Both the position numbers and the translations under genes were made by a program. A DNA stretch of 10,324 bases from DATLBY01 sp035526665 (GTDB lineage: Bacteria; Acidobacteriota; Terriglobia; Bryobacterales; Bryobacteraceae), in NCBI GenBank assembly GCA_035526665.1, contig DATLBY010000265.1:1-10324 (forward strand). The letters are read 5' to 3'. How positions within the stretch are numbered: the stretch's first letter is position 1; each line of letters begins with the position of its first letter. Under the pieces are notes generated by a model. It saw nothing but the letters and a program-made list of their open reading frames with translations, was not told the origin of the DNA and searched no databases. Below are positions 1 to 7,020 of this stretch, piece after piece.

Positions 1-1605
1 ACGGCGCAGATGCGCTACCAGCTCTGCACCGACAAACAATGCCTGCCTCCCCGAAAGGCGACCGCGACTGCGAAGCTGAAAATTGATCCCGCCGCCCCAG
101 GTGCCGCCCTCGCTATTCCGGCCGGCTATACGGAATTCCAGCCAAATACGCTGGCACCCGCCGGCACTGCCGCCGCACCCGTGGCGCCGCAGACACGGCG
201 GGAAGAGGATCTCGGCAGATTTCTGGCCCTCGCTTTCGGACTGGGGCTCGCCGCCATCTTCACGCCCTGCGTCTTTCCCATGATCCCGATTACCCTCTCG
301 TTTTTCCTGAATAAAGAGGGGGTCACCCGCGGCGAAAGTCTTCGGCAGGCGCTGGTCTTCTGTCTCGGAATCGTCGTTTTGTTCTCCGGCATGGGCTTGG
401 GAATTGCGGCGATCCTCGGTCCGTTCGGCGTCAACCGGCTCGGGTCCAATCCCTTTGTGAGCGCCTTCATTGCGGCCGTCTTCTTCGTATTCGGTCTGAG
501 TCTGCTGGGCGCGTTTGAGATCACCATTCCTTCGTCCCTGCTCACGCGGATGGACCGCGCCTCACAGTCGGGCGGAGTGGGCGGCACCTTATTAATGGGG
601 CTGACGTTTTCTCTCACCTCGTTTGCCTGCATCGGCCCCTTCGTCGGCACCTTGCTCGCGGCCTCGGTGGCAAGCGGCGGGCTGCGGCCGGTTCTGGGAA
701 TGGTGGCCTTCGCCTCCGGGTTGGCCTCCCCCTTCTTTCTGCTGGCGCTATTCCCCTCCTACTTGAAGCGGCTGCCGCGCAGCGGCGGCTGGCTGGCCCG
801 AGTCAAGGTGGTAATGGGGTTCGTGGTGCTCGCCGCCATGCTGAAGTATCTGAGCAATATCGATGCGGCGCTCCAATGGAACCTGCTCACACGCGAGCGT
901 TTTCTGGCGGCCTGGTTCGTGCTCTTCGCGCTGGCCGGCCTCTACCTGCTGGGATTTTTACGACTGGAAGGGGTGCGCGGCGACGAGGCCCTCGGCATTG
1001 GCCGCATGCTGGTGGGAGCCCTGTTCCTGATTTTCGCGCTGAGCCTGCTGCCCGGCATGTTCGGAGGGCAACTCGGCGAACTGGACGGATTCGTTCCGCT
1101 TTCCACCAGCCAGGTCTTCAGCGGCGGCCTGGACTCCGGGACGCGCCTCCAGTGGCGCCAGAATAACCTGGACGAGGCCATCGCGGCGGCGCGCGCCGAG
1201 GGCAAACTCCTACTGGTGACCTTTACCGGTGACTCGTGTACCAACTGCCATTGGATGAAGGCCAATATGTTCACGCGGACCGAAATTGCTTCCGCGGTAA
1301 AGGATCTAATTTTAGTAGAGCTGTACACGGACCGCTCGAACCCCGAATCGGAGCGATACCAGAAACTGCAGGAAACCAAGTTTGCAACTGTCGCCATCCC
1401 TTTCTACGCGATCATGGATGCCGATCAAAAGGTGATCGGCTCGTTCCCCGGCTCCACCCGCAACGTGTCTGAGTTCCTGGCCTTTCTGAACTCGGCCGGC
1501 AGTGCAAGGACCGCAAATGTACAAAATACTTCTCTCGTTTACGCTTTCCACCGTTCTCGGTCTGGGGCAGCAGCCGATCCGCGGTTTTCCCTCCGATCTC
1601 GCTAA
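1..1605 (+). CDS. dsbD: DsbD-like thiol:disulfide interchange protein, 5' partial
   Basis: Inner-membrane protein that carries electrons from cytoplasmic thioredoxin to periplasmic thiol proteins. The reading frame is open from base 1, so the start lies outside the window. Residues here are counted from the Met at base 10. The fragment opens with the end of the periplasmic N-terminal domain, whose cysteine pair is C6/C11 (YQLCTDKQCLPP). About eight membrane segments follow between residues 70 and 352. They carry the two transmembrane redox cysteines, C87 in TPCVFP and C207 in FACIGPF. The C-terminal thioredoxin-like domain (about 380-493) has CTNC (C410/C413) and a cis-proline candidate, P464. 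All three redox pairs are therefore present. After FLAFLNSAG (about residue 497) comes an Arg/Ser-rich tail of roughly 35 residues. It lies over the start of the next gene and does not look like DsbD. The family call is firm; the physiological partner is unknown. Confidence 0.93.
   Translation, partial: TAQMRYQLCTDKQCLPPRKATATAKLKIDPAAPGAALAIPAGYTEFQPNTLAPAGTAAAPVAPQTRREEDLGRFLALAFGLGLAAIFTPCVFPMIPITLSFFLNKEGVTRGESLRQALVFCLGIVVLFSGMGLGIAAILGPFGVNRLGSNPFVSAFIAAVFFVFGLSLLGAFEITIPSSLLTRMDRASQSGGVGGTLLMGLTFSLTSFACIGPFVGTLLAASVASGGLRPVLGMVAFASGLASPFFLLALFPSYLKRLPRSGGWLARVKVVMGFVVLAAMLKYLSNIDAALQWNLLTRERFLAAWFVLFALAGLYLLGFLRLEGVRGDEALGIGRMLVGALFLIFALSLLPGMFGGQLGELDGFVPLSTSQVFSGGLDSGTRLQWRQNNLDEAIAAARAEGKLLLVTFTGDSCTNCHWMKANMFTRTEIASAVKDLILVELYTDRSNPESERYQKLQETKFATVAIPFYAIMDADQKVIGSFPGSTRNVSEFLAFLNSAGSARTANVQNTSLVYAFHRSRSGAAADPRFSLRSR
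1506..1510 (+). promoter_or_regulatory. Ribosome binding site deciding the peptidase start
   Basis: AAGGA lies six bases before the ATG at 1517. It favours that ATG over the in-frame GTG at 1502, which has no such site. The ATG is also followed directly by a typical signal-peptide sequence. The site lies inside the dsbD reading frame. Confidence 0.6.
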
Positions 1606-3613
1606 GAGCGAGTTTGACCAGGAGGAGAAGGCCCGGGCAATTCCCGAAGCCGCGCGCATCCGCACCTATATGGAGCGCATGTCGCGCGAGCCCCATCATG
1701 CCGGTTCCCCCGCCTCGATGGCGGTGGCGGCGTATGCGGCCGGGCTCTTCAAAGAATGGGGCTTGGATGTCGAGATCGAACCGTTTGAGGCCCTGCTTCC
1801 CTACCCTACTCACCGTTCGCTCGAGATGACGCGCCCGGTGAAGTACAAGGCCAAGCTGCATGAGCAGGCGCTCCCCGAGGACAAGAATTCGGGTGACAAG
1901 AATCAGCTTCCCTCCTACAATGCCTACTCAGCCGCCGGCGACGTAACCGCGCCGCTCGTCTATGTAAATTACGGTATACCCGCCGATTACGACGAGCTCA
2001 ACAAACTGGGGGTGGACGTCAAGGGAAAGATTGTGATCGCCCGCTATGGAAAGAGCTGGCGCGGGACCAAACCGAAAGTTGCCTACGAGCACGGAGCTAT
2101 CGGCTGCCTCATCTACTCAGATCCGCGGGACGACGGGTACTTCATGGGAGACGTCTACCCCAAGGGTCCATTCCGTCCAGCGCAATCGGTCCAGCGGGGC
2201 AGCGTAATGGATATGCCCCTGTACGTGGGCGATCCGCTTTCGCCCGGGTGGGCATCGGAAAAAGGGTCGAAGCGCTTAGCGATGAAGGATTCCACGGTCC
2301 TGATGAAGATCCCCGTGCTCCCGATCTCCTATGAAGACGCCAAGCCGCTGCTGGCGAATCTGGGCGGCCCGGTCGCGCCTGAGGCGTGGCGCGGCGCACT
2401 CCCGATCACTTATCACATCGGTCCTGGAGCCGCCACGGTTCATCTCAAGCTGGACTTCGATTTTGCCACCCGCCCGGTCTACAATGTCATCGCGACCATT
2501 CCCGGCAGCAGCGAGCCCGACGAGTGGATCATGTATGGCAACCACCACGATGCCTGGGTCAACGGCGCCAACGATCCTCTCAGCGGTGCCTGCTCGCTGC
2601 TGGAGACCGCGCGCACGCTGGCGGAGATGCGGAAACAGGGCTGGAAACCGCAACGTACCGTTAAATTCGCGCTGTGGGATGCGGAGGAGTTTGGACTCGT
2701 TGGCTCCACCGAATGGGTGGAGAAGCACCAGGAGGAGCTTTCCGGCAAGCTGGTAATCTATTTCAATTCCGACTCCAACGGCAAGGGTGTGCTGGCCGCG
2801 GGAGGCTCTCCCGCGTTGCAGGAGTTCCTGGCGGAAGTGCTCCGCGATGTGCGCGACCCTGTCACGAAAGATAGTCTTCTGAAGATGTGGAAATCCAAGC
2901 GGCTGGACACTGCTGCAGCCGTCGATTTCTCGCTGGACTCTTTAGGCGCCGGATCCGATTACGTGGCTTTTTACCACCACCTCGGAATAGCCAGCATGAA
3001 CCTCGGTTTTTCGAGTGGCGGTCAGAGCGGCGTTTATCATTCCATCTACGATTCCTTTCACTGGTACACCACATTTTCCGATGGGGACTTTGCCTACGGC
3101 CGAGCTCTATCGCAAGTGATGGCGACCGCGCTCATGCGGTTTGCCGAGGCGCCGCTGCTCCCCTTCGAATTTCATGGCTTCGTTAAAACCGTCAGCGGTT
3201 ACCTGGATCAACTCAAGGCGCTCCCGAACGCATCCAAGGTGGATTTCCGGGAGCTGGTTGCCGAACTGGAGCGATTGGACACCGCATCTGCCCGCTACGA
3301 ATCGCAGCTGAAACGGGGCGCGTGGGCTCGCGCCTCGGCCCACGCTCGCGGCGACGTAAACGCAGTTTTGTATAAATCGGAGCGCTCTTTGATCCAGGAG
3401 CGTGGGTTGCCGGGGCGCGCCTGGTATAAGAATCAGATTGCGGCGCCCGGAATGTACACCGGCTATAACGCGAAGACGCTGGCAGGCATACGGGAGGCAA
3501 TGGAGATGGGCCGCTGGGACGAGGCGAATCGCGAAACCAAATCCGTTCTGGCTTCGCTCCGGTCGCTTCACAGCCGAATCAACGAGGCGGCCAAGCTGAT
3601 GGCTGCCTTTTGA
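1517..3613 (+). CDS. Secreted M28 zinc peptidase, glutamate carboxypeptidase II / transferrin-receptor type
   Basis: Predicted exported co-catalytic zinc peptidase of 698 residues, close in size to glutamate carboxypeptidase II (about 750). The family removes C-terminal residues such as glutamate from peptides; the substrate here is unknown. Numbering is from the ATG at 1517. Residues 1 to about 18 form a signal peptide (MYKILLSFTLSTVLGLG). A protease-associated domain follows around 145-300 (RYGKSWRGTK, CLIYSDP). The peptidase core has every expected zinc residue: H343 in NHHDAW, bridging D353 in NDPLSG, catalytic E390 and ligand E391 in WDAEEFG, D419 in FNSDSN, and H508 in YHSIYDSF. A helical C-terminal dimerisation domain starts near 545 (PLLPFEF). 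All ligands are intact, so it should be active. It overlaps dsbD by 89 bases at its start, suggesting co-transcription, and fliJ by 35 bases at its end on the opposite strand. Confidence 0.93.
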   Translation: MYKILLSFTLSTVLGLGQQPIRGFPSDLAKSEFDQEEKARAIPEAARIRTYMERMSREPHHAGSPASMAVAAYAAGLFKEWGLDVEIEPFEALLPYPTHRSLEMTRPVKYKAKLHEQALPEDKNSGDKNQLPSYNAYSAAGDVTAPLVYVNYGIPADYDELNKLGVDVKGKIVIARYGKSWRGTKPKVAYEHGAIGCLIYSDPRDDGYFMGDVYPKGPFRPAQSVQRGSVMDMPLYVGDPLSPGWASEKGSKRLAMKDSTVLMKIPVLPISYEDAKPLLANLGGPVAPEAWRGALPITYHIGPGAATVHLKLDFDFATRPVYNVIATIPGSSEPDEWIMYGNHHDAWVNGANDPLSGACSLLETARTLAEMRKQGWKPQRTVKFALWDAEEFGLVGSTEWVEKHQEELSGKLVIYFNSDSNGKGVLAAGGSPALQEFLAEVLRDVRDPVTKDSLLKMWKSKRLDTAAAVDFSLDSLGAGSDYVAFYHHLGIASMNLGFSSGGQSGVYHSIYDSFHWYTTFSDGDFAYGRALSQVMATALMRFAEAPLLPFEFHGFVKTVSGYLDQLKALPNASKVDFRELVAELERLDTASARYESQLKRGAWARASAHARGDVNAVLYKSERSLIQERGLPGRAWYKNQIAAPGMYTGYNAKTLAGIREAMEMGRWDEANRETKSVLASLRSLHSRINEAAKLMAAF

Positions 3614-4055
3614 CTTCGGCCCGCTCGCGCACTACCTTTGACAGGTAGGCCTCACAGGCGAAGTCCTCCTGTTCGGCGGTGGATTGCCTGTCCCACTCCG
3701 CCTTCTTACGTTCCCGGAGCTTCTCCAGCAATTGAAAGTCACGCCGAGCCTCAAAGACTTTCCTTTGCTGCGCGGCAATGCGGTTGCGGCAATCTTCTTT
3801 GCGCCTGGTGAGAATCAGCTGTTGATTGTCGGAGAACTGGTCGAAGGAATCGAGGGCCATCAGGTCCGTCCAATTGATTTGGGCGCCCGCTTTGACAAAC
3901 TGGTGAGCCGCTGTCCGGTCGGCGGCAACCCGCTTCTGGCTGGCCTCCAGATTGTGAAGCTCGGCGACGAGCAAGGCTAGCTGCATCTCCTGCAGGCCGG
4001 CCTGGGCCTTCCGCCATTCCAAAACGCTCGCAAGGCTGAATTGGAAGATGCGCAT
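3579..4055 (-). CDS. fliJ: Flagellar export chaperone/ATPase stalk protein FliJ
   Basis: FliJ is the coiled-coil stalk of the flagellar export ATPase, comparable to the gamma subunit of F1. It links the FliI ring to the export gate. The 158-residue product begins MRIFQFSLASVLEWRKAQ, the usual FliJ opening (hydrophobic F-x-F, then a helix with W/YR). It continues as nearly unbroken charged helix rich in Lys, Arg, Glu and Gln, with no membrane segment. The ATG at 4055 lies four bases after the fliI stop. A TTG at 4076 would add seven residues and overlap fliI, and is less likely. No clear Shine-Dalgarno is visible, so translation probably depends on coupling to fliI. The last residues (RQPSAWPPR) are encoded opposite the end of the peptidase gene. 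FliJ is poorly conserved, so the call rests on both the N-terminal pattern and its position after fliI. Confidence 0.87.
   Translation of the reverse strand: MRIFQFSLASVLEWRKAQAGLQEMQLALLVAELHNLEASQKRVAADRTAAHQFVKAGAQINWTDLMALDSFDQFSDNQQLILTRRKEDCRNRIAAQQRKVFEARRDFQLLEKLRERKKAEWDRQSTAEQEDFACEAYLSKVVRERAEVKRQPSAWPPR
3632..3648. repeat. Small perfect inverted repeat after the peptidase stop
   Basis: CTACCT and AGGTAG flank a five-base loop (TTGAC), giving a six-base-pair stem 18 bases after the peptidase stop codon. There is no T-run on either side, so it is not a canonical intrinsic terminator. It also lies inside the coding sequence of the convergent fliJ. It might slow polymerase leaving the peptidase gene, or be chance. 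Confidence 0.3.
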
Positions 4056-4059
4056 CAGA

Positions 4060-5373
4060 CTATATGAGTGAGGCAACCTGATTCATCCGCTCCAGAGTCT
4101 CCTGGTGTGCGGCGGTGGTTTGCGCGTCCTGGCGGAGAAAATCGAGCAGTTCGGGACGAGCCCGAATGGCGGCATCGAGCTTCGGATTCGCCCCTGCCGC
4201 ATAGGCTCCCAGGTTAATCAGATCAGAGGAGCGTTCATACGTGGCTAGCGCTTCGCGAATCTTCCGCGCCGATCTCTTCTGATCGGCGGTGCCGATCTGG
4301 TTTGCCAGGCGGCTTACGGAATGGAGAATATCAATGGCTGGGTAGTGGCCGGCCGCACCGAGCTCCCGTGAGAGAATGATGTGCCCATCGAGTATGGCGC
4401 GCACTGCATCACAAATCGGTTCGTTGAAATCGTCGCCCTCTACCAGCACGGTGAAGAATCCGGTGATCGAGCCCTTGGGAAAATTCCCGGCGCGCTCAAA
4501 CACTTTCGGAAGCAGGGCAAAGACCGACGGCGTGTATCCCTTCTGACTGGGCGGCTCTCCCGCGGCCAGTCCGATCTCGCGCTGCGCCATGGCAAGGCGC
4601 GTTACCGAGTCCATGACCATCAGCACGTCCTTGGCCTGATCGCGGAAATATTCGGCGATGGCGACGGCCAGAAAGCAGGCTCGAATGCGTAAAGGCGCCG
4701 GGCGGTCGGAGGTGGCGACCACAACCACGGAGCGCGCCAGACCCTCCGGGCCCAGCTCATGATCGATAAAGCCGCGAACCTCCCGATTGCGTTCGCCGAT
4801 CAGGGCGATGACGCTCACCTCCGCCGCGTTATGCCGCGCCATGGCGCCCAGCAGGGTACTCTTGCCCACGCCGCTGCCACCGAACAGGCCGATGCGCTGT
4901 CCTTTACCGCATGGCAGAAGACTGTCTATGGCGCGAATGCCTGTCACCAGCGGCTCAGCGATATGTTCGCGCTGCAGCGGGCCGGGAGGCTGTTTGAATA
5001 AGTGATAGCCCTCTTCGGCCACAATCGGTCCACGCCCGTCGATGGGATTCCCAAATCCATCGAGCACACGTCCCAGGAGCCGAGGGCCGACACCGACCAG
5101 CGCCGCGTCCCTGCGGGCGATCACAGTATCTCCGAGCTGGATACCATCGGTCTCTTCCAAGGGCATGGAGAGGACACACCCGTTGCGGAAGCCAATCACC
5201 TGCGTGCGAATGCTCCGGCCGGCCGCTGTCCGGACTTCACAAAAATCGCCGATGGCAGCGGCCGGGCCTTCCGACTCAATGAGCAGACCCACCATCTGCG
5301 TCACGGCGCCGGTCCACTGAAACGATTCCATGGCCGGCAACCTGCCGAGGTATGCGGACAGGTCGATGCTCAT
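4060..5373 (-). CDS. fliI: Flagellum-specific export ATPase FliI
   Basis: Cytoplasmic ATPase of the flagellar type III export apparatus. It forms a hexamer, regulated by FliH and with FliJ as stalk, that helps bring rod, hook and filament subunits to the gate. The 437-residue length is normal. A beta-barrel N-terminal domain spans roughly 1-95. The catalytic domain has Walker A GGSGVGKST (165-173), the GERNREV segment with the catalytic glutamate E194, and Walker B VLMVMD ending at D255. SQKGYTPSVFALLPK (276-290) and the C-terminal helical part around LGAYAAGANPKLD are typical of FliI and its type III secretion relatives. The flagellar assignment over an injectisome ATPase is secured by the flagellar neighbours. 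The ATG overlaps the fliH stop as ATGA, a signature of coupled translation. Confidence 0.97.
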   Translation of the reverse strand: MSIDLSAYLGRLPAMESFQWTGAVTQMVGLLIESEGPAAAIGDFCEVRTAAGRSIRTQVIGFRNGCVLSMPLEETDGIQLGDTVIARRDAALVGVGPRLLGRVLDGFGNPIDGRGPIVAEEGYHLFKQPPGPLQREHIAEPLVTGIRAIDSLLPCGKGQRIGLFGGSGVGKSTLLGAMARHNAAEVSVIALIGERNREVRGFIDHELGPEGLARSVVVVATSDRPAPLRIRACFLAVAIAEYFRDQAKDVLMVMDSVTRLAMAQREIGLAAGEPPSQKGYTPSVFALLPKVFERAGNFPKGSITGFFTVLVEGDDFNEPICDAVRAILDGHIILSRELGAAGHYPAIDILHSVSRLANQIGTADQKRSARKIREALATYERSSDLINLGAYAAGANPKLDAAIRARPELLDFLRQDAQTTAAHQETLERMNQVASLI

Positions 5374-6002
5374 CGTGCTCCCTGCAGCAGGTCAACAAAA
5401 CCGCGTTCGATCTCGCGCAGCTGTGTCTCTACCGAGCCGTCAAGATTTCCGCGGGAAGTCTCCAGCAGAACCGCTCCGCGCTCCAGGCTCCCATCGGTAA
5501 CTATCTCTACACGAGAGGGCAGGATGATGCCGGCAAGTTGGGTCCGAAGATGGCCCGCATCCTCGGGATGCAAACGGATGCGATGCAACTCCCGAAGGTC
5601 CACTTTTCCCAGGGCCGCTTTTACCAGACCGTGCAGGGATTCCGGATCGACCTGAATCTCGCGGTAGAGGACACGCCTGGCGATGGCGATACTCAGCTTG
5701 ACGACGTCTTCTTCGGCCTCACGGCGGAGACGGCTTTTAAATCCGGCTATTTCCTCCAGCATCCGTCCCGCACGGTTCACCGCCTCGGCAGTGCGGGCAG
5801 CCGCTGCCTGGGCAGCCGCGATCTCTCCGTCTCGAAAACCCATCTGGTAAGAAGCGCGTTCGCGCGCTTCGATGCCGGCATTGCGCGTCTCCTCTGATAT
5901 GGCCGGCTGCCTGGCGTCCTCCACGGCGTGCCGTGGAGAGCGGGTCCAGCTCATAGCCGGTGCGCGCGCGGCACTCTGGCCCGACACGATTCTAGACAAC
6001 AT
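5370..6002 (-). CDS. fliH: Flagellar export ATPase regulator/stator FliH
   Basis: FliH binds and restrains the FliI ATPase and anchors it to the C ring through FliN. It resembles the peripheral stalk of rotary ATPases. The product is 210 residues from the ATG at 6002. It has a variable N-terminus, a long Ala/Glu/Arg-rich helix at about 45-100, and a C-terminal domain with the FliH/V-type E-subunit pattern (KLSIAIARRVLYREIQVDPE; later LERGAVLLETSRGNLDGS). It overlaps the fliG stop by 11 bases. A GTG at 6011 would add three residues. The ATG is preferred because a GGGTG run sits about eight bases before it, but the choice is not certain. No membrane segments are present. Sequence conservation is weak in this family, so position between fliG and fliI carries part of the call. 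Confidence 0.92.
   Translation of the reverse strand: MLSRIVSGQSAARAPAMSWTRSPRHAVEDARQPAISEETRNAGIEARERASYQMGFRDGEIAAAQAAAARTAEAVNRAGRMLEEIAGFKSRLRREAEEDVVKLSIAIARRVLYREIQVDPESLHGLVKAALGKVDLRELHRIRLHPEDAGHLRTQLAGIILPSRVEIVTDGSLERGAVLLETSRGNLDGSVETQLREIERGFVDLLQGAR
5378..5383 (-). promoter_or_regulatory. Ribosome binding site of fliI
   Basis: AGGGAG on the minus strand lies four bases before the fliI ATG, inside the last codons of fliH. It supports the ATG at 5373 as the start. Confidence 0.55.
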
Positions 6003-7020
6003 ACTGTTCACCCACCGCGCCTTTTAAGCTGATGGTTCCCTCACTTTCCAAGCGACGTACTAGCGCAATGATCTGCTGCTGTGCGGCATCCACCTCCTTG
6101 ATTTTGGTCGGACCAAGAGCATCCATGTCCTCCCGCAGCATCTCCGCCCCGCGTTGCGACATCGAAGCCATGAAGTGCTCGCGCAGCCGGTCGCTGGTCC
6201 CCTTCAAAGCCGTTGTCAGCAGCTTGCGGTCCAGCTTGGCCAGGACTTCCTTTACGCCTTCCTGGCTTAAAAGGAGGAGGTCCTCAAAGACGAACATGAG
6301 GTGCCGGATCGATTGCACGAGAGTAGGGTCCTCCGCCTCGATTGTGTCCAAAATGTCCCGGCTGGTGGAGGAGTCCAGCCGGTTGAACATTTCGGCAACC
6401 GCGCGGACGCCGCCATACGATTCGCGGCTGACTTCGCCGAGCGCTTTCATCCTCTGCCCAATGATGCCGGCGATCTTGGAAATGATTTCGGGCGAGATCT
6501 GATCCAGATTGGCCATGCGTAAGGCGACGTCGGCGCGCAGCTCGGACGGAAGCGAGAAGAGCAAGCCAGCCGCCTGTGAGGAGTTTAGGTGCGACAGCAC
6601 CAGGGCGATAGTTTGGGGATGTTCATTGTGGATGAACTTGGCGAGCTGCGAGGGATCGGCTTTTTGCAGGGCATCGAAGTTGGCGACTTCGCTGCCCAGC
6701 GACTTCATCATGCGGTCGAGCATGCGTTTCGCATGGTCGGGGCCGAAGGCGTTCATCAGGATCTTACGCGCGTAGTCCACTCCGCCCTTTAGTACGTAAT
6801 CGTGGGCGAGCGCGACGTTGTAGCACTCTTCGAGAACTTTTTCGGCCTGCTCGCTGGAAATCGCGGTCATTTTCGCGACCTCCTTACTGACCGACTCCAC
6901 TTCATTCTCATCCAGCAGCCGGAGGACCTCGGGTCCGATTTGGTCTCCCAGGACAACAATCAGGATGGCGGCTTTGCGGATGCCGCTGATCTGCGGAGCC
7001 GCATCGTCATTGATGATCAT
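5992..7020 (-). CDS. fliG: Flagellar motor switch / rotor protein FliG
   Basis: FliG is the rotor ring protein that sits on FliF and meets the MotA stator to generate torque. The 342-residue length is typical. The N-terminal FliF-binding domain starts near GIRKAAILIVVLG (13-25). The middle domain contains the family hallmark EHPQTIA (133-139). The C-terminal domain contains MFVFEDL (242-248) and the torque helix. By alignment from memory with E. coli FliG, the five charged torque positions keep their charge: K273 (K264), R290 (R281), E297 and D298 (D288, D289), and K306 (R297). The ATG at 7020 overlaps fliF by 14 bases. The frame is open further upstream, but that sequence is Arg/Pro-rich shadow of fliF and does not resemble FliG. 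Confidence 0.97.
   Translation of the reverse strand: MIINDDAAPQISGIRKAAILIVVLGDQIGPEVLRLLDENEVESVSKEVAKMTAISSEQAEKVLEECYNVALAHDYVLKGGVDYARKILMNAFGPDHAKRMLDRMMKSLGSEVANFDALQKADPSQLAKFIHNEHPQTIALVLSHLNSSQAAGLLFSLPSELRADVALRMANLDQISPEIISKIAGIIGQRMKALGEVSRESYGGVRAVAEMFNRLDSSTSRDILDTIEAEDPTLVQSIRHLMFVFEDLLLLSQEGVKEVLAKLDRKLLTTALKGTSDRLREHFMASMSQRGAEMLREDMDALGPTKIKEVDAAQQQIIALVRRLESEGTISLKGAVGEQYVV

Noticed and set aside
126..650. Minus-strand open frame of 174 codons opposite dsbD
   Set aside because: It is antisense to the DsbD membrane domain, whose conserved cysteine motifs prove the plus-strand frame; the product is Arg/Pro/Ser-rich shadow sequence.
3632..3648. Stem-loop as a terminator between the convergent genes
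   Set aside because: The stem is perfect but short and has no T-run on either strand; it also sits in fliJ coding sequence. It was kept only as a low-confidence repeat.
4060..5373. Possibility that fliI/fliJ belong to a non-flagellar type III secretion system
   Set aside because: The same operon carries flgB, flgC, fliE and fliG, which are specific to flagella.
5002..5897. Plus-strand open frames opposite fliI and fliH
   Set aside because: Composition is Arg/Ser/Pro-rich, they lie wholly antisense to fliI and fliH, and no ribosome binding site or family motif was seen.
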